DNA from: Stutzerimonas kunmingensis
Lineage (GTDB): Bacteria; Pseudomonadota; Gammaproteobacteria; Pseudomonadales; Pseudomonadaceae
Assembly (NCBI RefSeq): GCF_900114065.1
Contig: NZ_FORS01000001.1
Span: 310,001-374,000 of the forward strand
Direction: 5' to 3'
DNA: 64,000 nt
Both the position numbers and the translations under genes were made by a program. This document shows, one piece after another, positions 1 to 7,508 of this stretch. The notes below the pieces were generated by a model. It searched no databases, was not told the origin of the DNA, and saw only the letters and a program-made list of their open reading frames with translations. Positions within the stretch are counted from its first letter, which is position 1, and each line of letters starts with the position of its first letter.

Positions 1-1
1 T

Positions 2-319
2 TTCCGCGACCTTTCACCGTCTGCCCTGAAGGTACTCATGGTGCTCGGCTATCAGTACAACGGGCGCAATAACGGCGATCTGGCAGCTACTCACACGATG
101 ATGGAGAGCTGGGGCGGGATGGCAAAAGCTACGCTTGCCGGCGCGCTGAAGGAGCTTCAGGAGCGCAACCTGATCACGCGCACTCGGCAGCACAACCGGA
201 GCAGAGACGGAGCGCGCCCGACCCTATTCGCTTTGTCGTGGGAAGGCATCGACGAATGCCCTGGAAAGGATCTTGAGGTGCCCCCCTCACCGGTGCCGAG
301 ACGAAAACTGGCCGTGTAA
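2..319 (+). CDS. Helix-turn-helix phage protein, 5' end outside the window
   Basis: The reading frame is open from base 2, so the ATG at 38 is probably internal and the true start is upstream. The visible 105 residues contain a winged-helix-like segment (LSPSALKVLMVLG, then KATLAGALKELQERNLI, then a basic TRTRQHNRSRDGARP stretch). This resembles DNA-binding domains of phage or plasmid replication or regulatory proteins. A cluster of palindromes starts 12 bp after its stop, which suggests that this protein or its product binds there. The exact family was not recognised. Confidence 0.6.
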   Translation, partial: FRDLSPSALKVLMVLGYQYNGRNNGDLAATHTMMESWGGMAKATLAGALKELQERNLITRTRQHNRSRDGARPTLFALSWEGIDECPGKDLEVPPSPVPRRKLAV

Positions 320-331
320 TTCGTTTTTTCT

Positions 332-476
332 AGTTCAATTTTTAGCCCTGACTAGTTCAAAAATTGAACCGCTGTTTTCCTGTTTCGTCCGGTTGTTTTT
401 TCGATGCGCCGTTAGTAGTTCAAAAACTGAACCGTAATCGCACTTTTTGGTGGTTTTGTAGGTTCAAAAACTGAAC
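332..476. repeat. Cluster of GTTCAA palindromes (operator or iteron-like)
   Basis: Three near-identical 15-bp palindromes lie at 355-369 (GTTCAAAAATTGAAC), 418-432 and 462-476 (both GTTCAAAAACTGAAC). A fourth, half copy (AGTTCAATTTTT) is at 332-343. Start-to-start spacings are 63 and 44 bp. The cluster fills the gap between the HTH gene and the next operon. The form suits a repressor operator array or replication iterons; the sequence alone does not decide which. Confidence 0.7.
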
Positions 477-537
477 ACCCTTATACATATACCACCCTAT
501 ACCCAGCTTTCAGCGGGGATTGGGGCGAGGAATCAGA

Positions 538-744
538 ATGACCAACATCGTACCAATCGACCCCGACACCGGGATCATCACCGACCAGGGCGCGCACATC
601 GACGCATTCGGCCAGGCGATGCTGCTCGGCATTTTCTCCGACCTCTGCCAGCTCCGTGATGGTGAGATGGACCAGATCCGGACCATTACCCTGGATGGGA
701 TCGCGAAGCGCCTTGGCAAGCTGCTGGAGCGCTACGAACCATGA
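538..744 (+). CDS. Small phage protein, unknown function
   Basis: This encodes 68 residues starting MTNIVPIDPDTGIITDQG. The ATG at 538 is preferred over an upstream TTG because a GGGGCGAGG purine run precedes it at normal distance. It has no membrane segment or recognised motif and is acidic with a basic C-terminus. It overlaps the next gene by 4 bp, so the two are translationally coupled. It is the first gene after the palindrome cluster and so a candidate for control by it. Confidence 0.65.
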   Translation: MTNIVPIDPDTGIITDQGAHIDAFGQAMLLGIFSDLCQLRDGEMDQIRTITLDGIAKRLGKLLERYEP

Positions 745-953
745 AGCAGGGAGAGCTCGCACTGTTCGCCAAGATCGCGCCCATGGTTGCCCACTGTGAC
801 GGAGCGGTCGCCGCACTGGCGATGTACCAGGCCGATGCCGACCGCGGCGAGCTGGATACCAAGATGCTATCGGGATTCTTGCAAGGCCTGTTCGCTGCCG
901 GCGTGCTCAGTGACGAGGATCTGGCGACACTCGACACCAGGCGCATTCACTGA
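741..953 (+). CDS. Small phage protein, unknown function
   Basis: This encodes 70 residues (MKQGELALFAKIAPMVAHCDG...) whose ATG overlaps the stop of the preceding gene. It is predicted helical and soluble, with an acidic C-terminal half (LSDEDLATLDTRR). No family was recognised. A GC-rich hairpin follows 6 bp after its stop, so it is probably the last gene of a two-gene early operon. Confidence 0.65.
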   Translation: MKQGELALFAKIAPMVAHCDGAVAALAMYQADADRGELDTKMLSGFLQGLFAAGVLSDEDLATLDTRRIH

Positions 954-959
954 CCCACC

Positions 960-982
960 AGCCCCCGCCACCGAGCGGGGCT
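960..982 (+). terminator. Probable intrinsic terminator of the small early operon
   Basis: An AGCCCC(C)GC / GCGGGGCT stem of about 8 bp with one bulged C is followed by TTTAAT. It lies directly after the stop at 953. The T-run is short, so the strength is uncertain. Confidence 0.5.
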
Positions 983-985
983 TTA

Positions 986-1261
986 ATGCGTCCAGAATTG
1001 GACGCATCCCCTGCCGAGCACGTTTCGTGCACCACCCGTGCTCAGCGCGTTGCGATTGGCGAGGCTATCGAGCAGGAGTTGCAAGGTCGGAATCATCGTC
1101 CTGCAGAAAGTCCGGAAAATTTTCCGGAGTTACCGAAAGGCGATACCCGCGACCTGGCTGCAAAAGCTGCCGGCTTCGGTAACACCCGCTCAACACCTGT
1201 TCAACGTCCGTTGAAACCCAACCCTAACCGGCCGGGTTACTGCTGGGTTTCCACTGTGTAG
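986..1261 (+). pseudogene. ParB-like protein remnant
   Basis: The 91-codon ORF contains RVAIGEAIEQELQGRNHR followed by KGDTRDLAAKAAGFGN. This pattern resembles ParB-like proteins of phages and plasmids, just after the ParB/sulfiredoxin domain. The N-terminal nuclease-like domain and the C-terminal half are missing, and the last ~30 residues (after GFGNTRS) look unrelated. I read it as an internal fragment of a lost partition or methylation-accessory gene. It could also be expressed as a shortened protein, but no convincing ribosome binding site precedes the ATG. Confidence 0.5.
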
Positions 1262-1711
1262 AAATCAACACACTGTGTCGTTTTCAACACGCGAGACAGA
1301 CCAACCTGTCCGACTCGGACCAGATCGGCGGTTTCCCAAGATCAAGACCGGGGGTTTCCCACTATCAAGGCAGCGGGTTTTCCCCAGAACTAGGGATATC
1401 TCACCGAGACCAAACCGTCTCAGTGAGACCAAAACGGCTCACTCGCCGGGGGTAGGCGCCTCGATACTTCGGGGCTAATAAGCCGGACACCGCGCCCTCA
1501 GGTTTTTTCTTATCTCCGCAAAATAATGGTTTTCAGCGACCGTTCGTCAGAAAGTTTCAGAGCTAAATTCTAAACCGTACGGCCCCGGACAAAACCGGAA
1601 ATTAGCCGAGTTAGGGCTGCAGAGCAGCGATTTACAGGCCTCAAATAAAGCCTAATATGTGTGACATAGCAGTCTACATGACGCTTTGCTTTACATATTG
1701 AGGCCGCAGCT
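1262..1711. other. 450-bp stretch without a convincing gene
   Basis: This lies between the ParB-like remnant and the late genes. It holds short imperfect repeats (GGTTTCCC...ATCAAG twice around 1330-1370; GAGACCAAA twice around 1402-1432) and no ORF with a plausible start and composition. The last ~60 bp turn AT-richer and probably carry the promoter of the structural operon, though no standard box is clear enough to call. Confidence 0.5.
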
Positions 1712-1918
1712 ATGACCCGCACCATTCCACCGAGAGGCCGCCAGCGTCGCCCGACGAAGGCCGAGATAAATAAGGCGATGGACTTCGTACGGTCGCAGGC
1801 AGACCGGGGAAATCTTGACGCCGCAGCGCTACTGATCGGCCTCGATGCATCGCGTAAGGCTCACGAGGATCTGCTGGAGAAAGTATTGGCTCCTGTAATC
1901 AAGGGGCTCGACAAATGA
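1712..1918 (+). CDS. Small basic phage protein upstream of the protease
   Basis: This encodes 68 residues: a strongly basic N-terminus (MTRTIPPRGRQRRPTK) followed by helical sequence. It overlaps the prohead protease start by 4 bp, so the two are coupled. A portal gene normally occupies this position in HK97-type clusters, and this protein is far too small for that. Function unknown; a DNA-binding or scaffolding accessory role is only a guess. Confidence 0.65.
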   Translation: MTRTIPPRGRQRRPTKAEINKAMDFVRSQADRGNLDAAALLIGLDASRKAHEDLLEKVLAPVIKGLDK

Positions 1919-2583
1919 AGCTGACGCTCGACCTGCCTATGCAACTGAAGGGGCTCGGCGAATCCGGAGAGTTCTCCGCAGTCGCCTGGGACTACGCGAG
2001 GGTAGACCGTCACGGTGACATGATCCTGCCTGGCGCCTTCGATAAGTCGCTGACTGATCACGCCAATCTTGGCTCGATGCCCGCGATGCTGTGGCAGCAC
2101 AAAGGCGACGAGCCTATCGGTGCGTGGCTGGGCCTTGAAGATACCGGCCAGGGTCTAGAGGCCCACGGGAAGCTCGAACTCTCTATCCCGCGAGCTGCTG
2201 AGGCATACGCCCTGCTGAAATCGAGAGCTTTGAGCCTGTCGATCGGATTCCAGGCGAAGGCCTCAGACGTCTACAGCAAGGACGGGATTCGCTACTTCAG
2301 AGGCGTCGACCTCACCGAGATATCGCTAGTCAGCGTTCCGGCCAACCCGGGCGCTGTAGTGCGCTCCGTGAAGTGCCTGTCCGACTGCGAATCACCCCGA
2401 GACTTTGAAGGCCTGGTGCGCGATGCGCTGGGTCTCTCACGCCGCCAAGCCAAAACGCTCACCGGCCTGGCGTGGCCCGCTCTCTCTGGCCGTGATGGCG
2501 AGGAAGCGGAAGAACAAGAGCAAGACTTTGCCGCGGTCGCGGCCCAGATCAAAAACATCACCGCGCTCATTCAAAAGCGCTGA
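1915..2583 (+). CDS. HK97-family prohead protease
   Basis: This 222-aa protein belongs to the phage prohead protease family (peptidase U35/S78). It matures the capsid by cleaving the delta domain and then itself. Family hallmarks are visible: the VDRHGDMILPGAFDKSL start of the fold, the catalytic-region histidine in MLWQHKGDEPIG, and LSLSIGFQAKASD followed by DLTEISLVSVPANPGA. The length is normal. It is coupled to the small gene upstream and lies 9 bp before the capsid gene, the canonical order. Confidence 0.93.
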   Translation: MKLTLDLPMQLKGLGESGEFSAVAWDYARVDRHGDMILPGAFDKSLTDHANLGSMPAMLWQHKGDEPIGAWLGLEDTGQGLEAHGKLELSIPRAAEAYALLKSRALSLSIGFQAKASDVYSKDGIRYFRGVDLTEISLVSVPANPGAVVRSVKCLSDCESPRDFEGLVRDALGLSRRQAKTLTGLAWPALSGRDGEEAEEQEQDFAAVAAQIKNITALIQKR

Positions 2584-2592
2584 GGAATACGC

Positions 2593-3708
2593 ATGACCAC
2601 TGAAATCATCACCAAAGCCCTGGAAGAGCACGGCGCCGCAGTTGCAACCATGAAAGACGAACTAACCAAGGGGGTCAAAGGCGTTACGGCACGCATTGAA
2701 GATCTCGAGCAGAAGATGGCGCGCCGCGGCGGCGACATTGAGCCAGGTTCTTTCGGCCGCAAGTCCAGTCCGGTCGACTCGTTCATTGAATCGAAGCAGC
2801 TGGAAAGCCTCCTAGGTGGAGCCAACAGCACCGGCCGCGTTGTGCTGAGCAATGGTGACCTACCGTCGCTGCGCAAGGCCCTGACCAGTGCAAACGTAGA
2901 TGTTCAGCCGCAACGCGCGCCCGGGCTGTTCAATAACCCGCAGATTCGTCTCTCCCTTCTGGACTTGCTGCCGGTCGTACCGGTTAACAGCTCATCGTTC
3001 GAGTTTATGAGCCTGGTAACGGCTGCAAACGGGGCTGCAGTGCAAGCCACCGAAGGCAGCCTGAAGGCAGAGTCCGCACCAGCCTTTGAGGTGAAGACCG
3101 CCAACATCATCACCATCGCGCATTGGGTACGCGCTTCCAATCAGATTCTCTCGGACGCGCCGGCACTCCAGAACCAACTCGATAACCTTCTGCGCTATGG
3201 CGTACAAGCAAAGCTAGAAGCGGAGCTGATGAAGGGTGACGGCACTACTGGTCACATTCTCGGTCTTGAGCTGCAGGCCACCGCCTACACCCCGACCGCG
3301 ACCCACGCTTCTGATCGTGTCGGCCAAGCCCAGACCGCTCTGCAGGCCGCTGGCTGGAACCCGTCCGTCATTGTGATGCACCCCACCGACTGGTTCGCCA
3401 TCGCTTCCGAGCGCGCCGAAACAGGCAACGGCCAGTACGTGCTCGGATCCCCGCGCGATCCGTCCGGCCAGAACCTTTGGGGCCTGCCTGTCGTGACCTC
3501 CCCGGGCATCACTGTCGGCACCGCCCTCGTCATGGACACATCGCAGGTTGCGCTCCTCGACCGCGAGCAGGTCACTGTCATGGCAAGCCGTGAAGACCGG
3601 GACAACTTCGTCACGAACCAGACCACCATCCTGGCCGAGGGCCGTTTTGGCCTGGCTGTGTTCGCCCCCGGCGCCGTGCTTAGCGTAGCCCTGAACCCTA
3701 CCCCGTGA
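2593..3708 (+). CDS. HK97-family major capsid protein
   Basis: This 371-aa protein has the HK97 layout. A helical N-terminal delta/scaffold part of about 90 residues (KDELTKGVKGVTARIEDLEQKM...) is followed by the shell domain. Typical shell features include the ANIITIAHWVRASNQILSDAP segment, VIVMHPTDWFAI, LWGLPVVTSPGI and a C-terminal FGLAVFAPGAVLSV strand. The length is slightly below the usual 380-420 residues but nothing obvious is missing. It is the shell protein of the element's own heads, if it makes any. Confidence 0.95.
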   Translation: MTTEIITKALEEHGAAVATMKDELTKGVKGVTARIEDLEQKMARRGGDIEPGSFGRKSSPVDSFIESKQLESLLGGANSTGRVVLSNGDLPSLRKALTSANVDVQPQRAPGLFNNPQIRLSLLDLLPVVPVNSSSFEFMSLVTAANGAAVQATEGSLKAESAPAFEVKTANIITIAHWVRASNQILSDAPALQNQLDNLLRYGVQAKLEAELMKGDGTTGHILGLELQATAYTPTATHASDRVGQAQTALQAAGWNPSVIVMHPTDWFAIASERAETGNGQYVLGSPRDPSGQNLWGLPVVTSPGITVGTALVMDTSQVALLDREQVTVMASREDRDNFVTNQTTILAEGRFGLAVFAPGAVLSVALNPTP

Positions 3709-3872
3709 GTTGACGGGTTGGTACCGCTGCCGGAGCGGCCCGCAAGGGAATTCCGGCCCTGGGTAAAGTCGTGAGTCACCAGGCGGACAAAGAACCGCGA
3801 CAGCCTGCGCAGCACATGCAAGCCGAATGCGAACGGCGCTGGTGGCAGGCAACCAATTCACTTGAGGCAGCT

Positions 3873-4013
3873 ATGAAAGACCTGATTGATTTCCTCGGTA
3901 TTTACCGCGCCAGGACGCTGCCCAAGGCACTCAAGCACGGCGGCAAGGCATACCACTATGCCCCATCCACAAAGGCCGTCAGCGAGCTCAAGCGATGGCC
4001 TGCCAAGTGGTAG
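3873..4013 (+). CDS. Small phage protein, unknown function
   Basis: This 46-aa protein (MKDLIDFLGIYRART...) starts at an ATG preceded by GAGG at 5-nt spacing. The frame stays open upstream to a GTG at 3771, which would give 80 residues including ECERRWWQATN, but that start has no good ribosome binding site. It is basic with a WPAKW C-terminus. Its end overlaps the next small gene by 19 bp. It sits where head-tail connector genes would be expected; no family was recognised. Confidence 0.55.
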   Translation: MKDLIDFLGIYRARTLPKALKHGGKAYHYAPSTKAVSELKRWPAKW

Positions 4014-4146
4014 AGGGCGGCCCGAAAGCTCAGAGACTTGGCGCTCTGGAAACCGCGCCCTCTCCCATTCGCAGACTTTTGCCTGTTAACGAAGACGTTA
4101 ACCAACCCGTTAACAGACTAAACACCATCGGTGGCCCAAATGAGTA
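3995..4146 (+). CDS. Overlapping 50-codon phage protein coupled to the tape measure
   Basis: This frame runs from an ATG at 3995 to a TAA at 4144-4146. It overlaps the previous gene by 19 bp and the tape-measure ATG (4140) by 7 bp in an ATGAGTAA junction. The product contains PVNEDVNQPVN, a four-residue periodic segment encoded by three GTTAAC hexamers at exact 12-bp spacing (4085, 4097, 4109). Double coupling and amino-acid periodicity argue that it is translated. Tail assembly chaperones sit here in other phages, but there is no visible similarity to them. Confidence 0.5.
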
Positions 4147-6338
4147 AATCGTTAGGAACCCTGACGCTCGATCTCGTAGCCCGAACCGGCTCGTTTGTCA
4201 GTGGTATGGACAAGGCCGAACGCAGCTCCGAGAAGTGGCGCAAGGAAGTAGAGAAGAACGCGAAGGCAGTCGGCACAGCGTTTGGCGCTGGATCTGCCGC
4301 GGCGATCGCAAGCCTCACCGCCATCACCGTATCGACGGTGAACGCAGCGGCTGAGATCAGCAAGCTATCGACCATCGCTGGCTCGTCGTCGACTGAGTTC
4401 CAGAAGTTCGCAGCCGGCGCTCAGCTCGTCGGCATCGAGCAGGACAAGCTCGCCGATATCCTGAAGGACGTAACCGACAAGGCCGGCGAGTTCGCGGCAA
4501 CTGGCGGCGGCGGCATGAAAGACTTTTTCGAGCAGATCGCCCCGCAGGTTGGCGTCACAGCTGACCAGTTCGCCGCCCTATCCGGCCCGCAGGCGCTTGG
4601 CCTGTACGTCGACACGCTGGAGAAGGCCGGCGTTAGTCAGCAGCAGATGACCTTCTATATGGAAAGCCTGGCATCTGATGCCACTGCGCTGATTCCGCTA
4701 CTGAAGGACAACGGCGCAGCCATGAAGGGTTTCGCCGATGAGGCCGAGCGCGCCGGCGCCATCTTGAGTGAACAGACCATCGCGGAAGCCAACAAGCTCC
4801 GGGCTGCGATGTTTCTGATGGACCAAGCAACGACAGGCCTAAAGAACCAGATCGGCAGCGCACTGATACCCGTACTGGGCGACTTCGCAGACGGGCTTTC
4901 CGGCGTCACTGTGGATGGCAGCCTTGCCGCTACCGTTTCGGAAGACCTGGCCGGATCGCTTCGAGCGGTTGGCAAGGCAGCGGTCGGCGCAGTTGCTGCA
5001 ATCCACATTGCTGGCAGCGCACTAAAGGACCTGTACGACCTGAACGAGGCGTCGAAGGGTGGCGGTTCCTGGTGGGAGACTTACCTGCCACCGGTACGGA
5101 TCTACCGCGCCTTCGAGAGTATGGACGAGATCAAGGAGACCTTTAGCGATAGCGTCTCTGGCCTCGACCAGCTTGCGCAGGGTTACGGCGAGTTCCTGAA
5201 TAAGCTCGACGGCCAGGGCAACGGCGGTGGCGGATCAACCCGGCTGGAAACACTCACCGAGCTATTTAACGAGCTGCAAACCACTATGGCCCCCGGCGCT
5301 CTGCCGGCTGCTATCACGAGCACAACCAAGGCCATCGAGAGCCAGGACGAAGCGGTCAAGGAGCAGAACAAGGCGCTTGAGGCCTATCAGCGCCTGATAG
5401 CTGACCTGCGAACAGACGAGGAACAGCTAACCGACCAGATGCGCGAGCGCCTGGCTGTGCTCGACGCGATGCAGGGCATCGAGCCTGATGAGCGAATGAA
5501 GGTTGCCGGCCGGATCGCGGGCGCAGCTACTGAAGAGGCACCGGAGTTTGGCGGACTAGACGCCACAGTTGGAGGGGCGTTCGGAGAGCTGGCAAAGATC
5601 GATGATGCAGAAGAGCAGTTGGCCGAATGGTACGAGCGGCAGCTAGAGATGCTGGAGGGCTTTCGAGCGGATCGCGCGGACCTTGCCGCCACATGGGACG
5701 CCGAAGAGCTTTCTTTAAAGGAGGAGCACGAAGCCAAGCTCGCACAGTTGGAGACCGCACGATATACAGCGCAGCTCTCGGCGGCTGAAAGTGTGTTCGG
5801 AGATATAGCATCAATCACCAAGCAATTCGCTGGCGAGCAGTCTGGAATTTACAAGGCGATGTTCGTCGCGTCGAAGGCCTTCGCTATTGCGGATGGCATG
5901 ATTCAAATCGCTAACGGCGTTGCCAAGGCCGCGAACAACCCCTGGCCCGTCAACCTTGGCGCGATGGCCAGCGTTGCGGCGGCTGGTGTAGGTGTGATCT
6001 CGAGCATTCAAGCGGTCGGGATGTCTGGTATGGCGCACGATGGTATCGATTCCATTCCCGAAACTGGTACATGGCTGCTGGAGAAAGGCGAGCGCGTCAC
6101 CACTGCCGAGACCAGCGCCAAGCTGGACAAGACGTTGAGCGACATTCAATCAGGGGGAACTGGAGGACCTACAAGCGTCCAGATAATCAACAACGGCGAG
6201 CCAATGACAGCCAGAACCGAACTGGATGGAAAAACGCTGAAGATCATCATGGATCGAGTAAACAGCGAGATCGCCAACGATGGCTCTGTGCATAACACAA
6301 TCAGCCGCAAGTACGGGCTAGAGACAATGGGGAGATAG
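4140..6338 (+). CDS. Phage tail tape-measure protein
   Basis: The ATG at 4140, preceded by GGTGG and overlapping the upstream stop, gives about 732 residues. The N-terminus (LGTLTLDLVARTGSFVSGMDKAERS...) and the helical, Ala-rich body are typical of lambda/HK97-type tape measures. A hydrophobic stretch near residues 595-625 (AKAANNPWPVNLGAMASVAAAGVGVISSIQAVG) and the LLEKGERVTT ending are family hallmarks. In a virion it sets tail length and helps DNA ejection. No other recognisable tail gene is in view, which is odd. The family is clear. Confidence 0.93.
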   Translation: MSKSLGTLTLDLVARTGSFVSGMDKAERSSEKWRKEVEKNAKAVGTAFGAGSAAAIASLTAITVSTVNAAAEISKLSTIAGSSSTEFQKFAAGAQLVGIEQDKLADILKDVTDKAGEFAATGGGGMKDFFEQIAPQVGVTADQFAALSGPQALGLYVDTLEKAGVSQQQMTFYMESLASDATALIPLLKDNGAAMKGFADEAERAGAILSEQTIAEANKLRAAMFLMDQATTGLKNQIGSALIPVLGDFADGLSGVTVDGSLAATVSEDLAGSLRAVGKAAVGAVAAIHIAGSALKDLYDLNEASKGGGSWWETYLPPVRIYRAFESMDEIKETFSDSVSGLDQLAQGYGEFLNKLDGQGNGGGGSTRLETLTELFNELQTTMAPGALPAAITSTTKAIESQDEAVKEQNKALEAYQRLIADLRTDEEQLTDQMRERLAVLDAMQGIEPDERMKVAGRIAGAATEEAPEFGGLDATVGGAFGELAKIDDAEEQLAEWYERQLEMLEGFRADRADLAATWDAEELSLKEEHEAKLAQLETARYTAQLSAAESVFGDIASITKQFAGEQSGIYKAMFVASKAFAIADGMIQIANGVAKAANNPWPVNLGAMASVAAAGVGVISSIQAVGMSGMAHDGIDSIPETGTWLLEKGERVTTAETSAKLDKTLSDIQSGGTGGPTSVQIINNGEPMTARTELDGKTLKIIMDRVNSEIANDGSVHNTISRKYGLETMGR

Positions 6339-6340
6339 GA

Positions 6341-6628
6341 ATGGATCTGGAATGTTTCGATATCGGTGAGCTCGAGCAGAAGCTGCTCCAAGTTGCGACC
6401 GAAATTTACGGCTATGACAGGTTTAGACCTGACACGCCTATGCATGAAATCCGCGCGACCGCTGAACAGGCCGGCATGATGTTCGGCCGTATGATTGCCG
6501 CCGCACTTCATTCAGGACCGGTCACAGCTGACATCGCGCTCGATATCAGGATCAACGAGCAGCAAGGTAAGGAACGTTTTGTGGCGTCGATTGAGCGACT
6601 GCTAGGCCCTGGTGGAGAGCTGCGGTAG
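6341..6628 (+). CDS. Phage protein after the tape measure, unknown
   Basis: This 95-aa soluble acidic protein (MDLECFDIGELEQKLLQVATEIYGYDRF...) starts 2 bp after the tape-measure stop, with GGGGAGATAGGA as ribosome binding site. It is directly adjacent to the next gene. No conserved domain was recognised, and minor tail genes usually found here are absent. Confidence 0.65.
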   Translation: MDLECFDIGELEQKLLQVATEIYGYDRFRPDTPMHEIRATAEQAGMMFGRMIAAALHSGPVTADIALDIRINEQQGKERFVASIERLLGPGGELR

Positions 6629-6826
6629 ATGACGCTCGCATACGGTCGACCAGAGCAAGAAACCATCAAGATTCCGACCGAACTCGCGGTTTTAATCGTG
6701 AAGAAGGCGTGTCGATTGGCAGAGAAGCTAGAAAACGAGGCGATCGACCAGATGACCAGGGACGTTCGGCGCGCGCTGCAGCGTGGCACCGACCCGGCCG
6801 TTATCGTGAGTCAGATGGGGTTGTGA
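6629..6826 (+). CDS. Small terminal phage protein, unknown
   Basis: This 65-aa helical, basic protein (MTLAYGRPEQETIKIPTELAVLIVKKACRLAEK...) starts immediately after the preceding stop codon. It is the last gene before the tRNA-side boundary, 80 bp from the tRNA 3' end. No family was recognised. Confidence 0.6.
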   Translation: MTLAYGRPEQETIKIPTELAVLIVKKACRLAEKLENEAIDQMTRDVRRALQRGTDPAVIVSQMGL

Positions 6827-6906
6827 AAGGCCTACGCCTGCACCCACATTGCACCCATGACGGAGAACCGAGGCAGGCTCTAAATCGCTGAAGACCGCAT
6901 AGAATC

Positions 6907-6983
6907 TGGCGTCCCAGGCGAGGTTCGAACTCACAACCTTCCCCTTAGGAGGGGGATGCTCTATCCAATTGAGCTACTGGGAC
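6907..6983 (-). tRNA. tRNA-Arg (anticodon CCT), likely attachment site
   Basis: A full cloverleaf reads on the minus strand: acceptor GTCCCAG/CTGGGAC, D-stem GCTC/GAGC, anticodon stem TCCCC/GGGGA around loop CTCCTAA, T-loop TTCGAAC and an encoded CCA. The anticodon CCT decodes AGG. Its 3' end faces the phage-like element, so the element probably integrated there and rebuilt the tRNA 3' half. Confidence 0.95.
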
Positions 6984-7196
6984 ATCACGCGGCGGGCATG
7001 GTAACGAGCCAAGCATGATTTGTCATGCGCATCGTAGACCTGATGCCATGCAGCCTCCTACAGCCGAATACACCTCTCACACATAGCAATGCAAATTGCA
7101 TGACCGCTATTAGCCATCCGTGCAAAGCGCAAGCAATACTCGCCCCACAACAACGCCAACTTATTGATTTATAACAGTTTTTATCCAGATAAACTT

Positions 7197-7212
7197 TGGC
7201 ACAGCTACTGCA
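7197..7212 (+). promoter_or_regulatory. Candidate sigma-54 promoter
   Basis: TGGCAC-AGCTA-CTGCA matches the -24/-12 consensus TGGCAC-N5-TTGCA with one mismatch and the exact GG-to-GC spacing. It is 40 bp upstream of the start of a small secreted protein gene, which leaves room for a transcript start near 7224. Inferred from pattern only. Confidence 0.5.
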
Positions 7213-7252
7213 ATAGCTAGGCAAAGTTAACGTGACGCGAAGGATAACGCTC

Positions 7253-7465
7253 ATGATCAAGTCGGCTTTTCTTCTTACTACAGGCTTTACATTTGCCGCC
7301 CTGACAGCCTCGCAGCTGCCATCCACCGAACCGCAGCAACAGCGATACGAGCCCTCTTCCCAGTTCTCAATTCAGCGCACGAGCAATTCGGAACGCGCAC
7401 AGATCACCACCCTCAACTCAGGCGAGGCGAGCGTGCTCACTCAACCGCAACGCTGGGTGTTCTAA
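7253..7465 (+). CDS. Small exported protein, unknown
   Basis: This encodes 70 residues from an ATG with a GAAGGA site 8 nt upstream; an in-frame GTG at 7232 is less likely. The first ~22 residues (MIKSAFLLTTGFTFAALTASQL) look like a signal peptide or anchor. The rest is polar, Gln/Ser-rich and without motif. It sits behind the sigma-54-like promoter and 43 bp before another small envelope gene, possibly co-transcribed. Confidence 0.6.
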   Translation: MIKSAFLLTTGFTFAALTASQLPSTEPQQQRYEPSSQFSIQRTSNSERAQITTLNSGEASVLTQPQRWVF

Positions 7466-7508
7466 GGGATTCAGTTGAGCGCGGATGGTTCCGCAAAAGG
7501 AGTTACTC

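Larger units (their letters stand above)
1..6906. mobile_element. End of an integrated phage-like element (prophage remnant or satellite)
   Basis: Every gene here is on the plus strand and phage-like: a helix-turn-helix protein, small early genes, HK97 prohead protease, HK97 capsid, small coupled genes and a tape-measure protein. The block stops about 80 bp before the 3' end of a tRNA-Arg gene, the usual attachment position for tyrosine integrases. The integrase and the other end lie outside the window. No terminase, portal, head-tail connector, major tail, baseplate, holin or lysin gene is visible. The structural ORFs are intact and tightly packed, so the element is either a deleted prophage or a compact satellite. 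The right boundary is inferred from the tRNA. Confidence 0.8.

Noticed and set aside
1275..1478. 67-codon ORF in the phage-like element
   Set aside because: Low-complexity R/P/S composition, no ribosome binding site, and it covers short DNA repeats; I do not support it as a gene.
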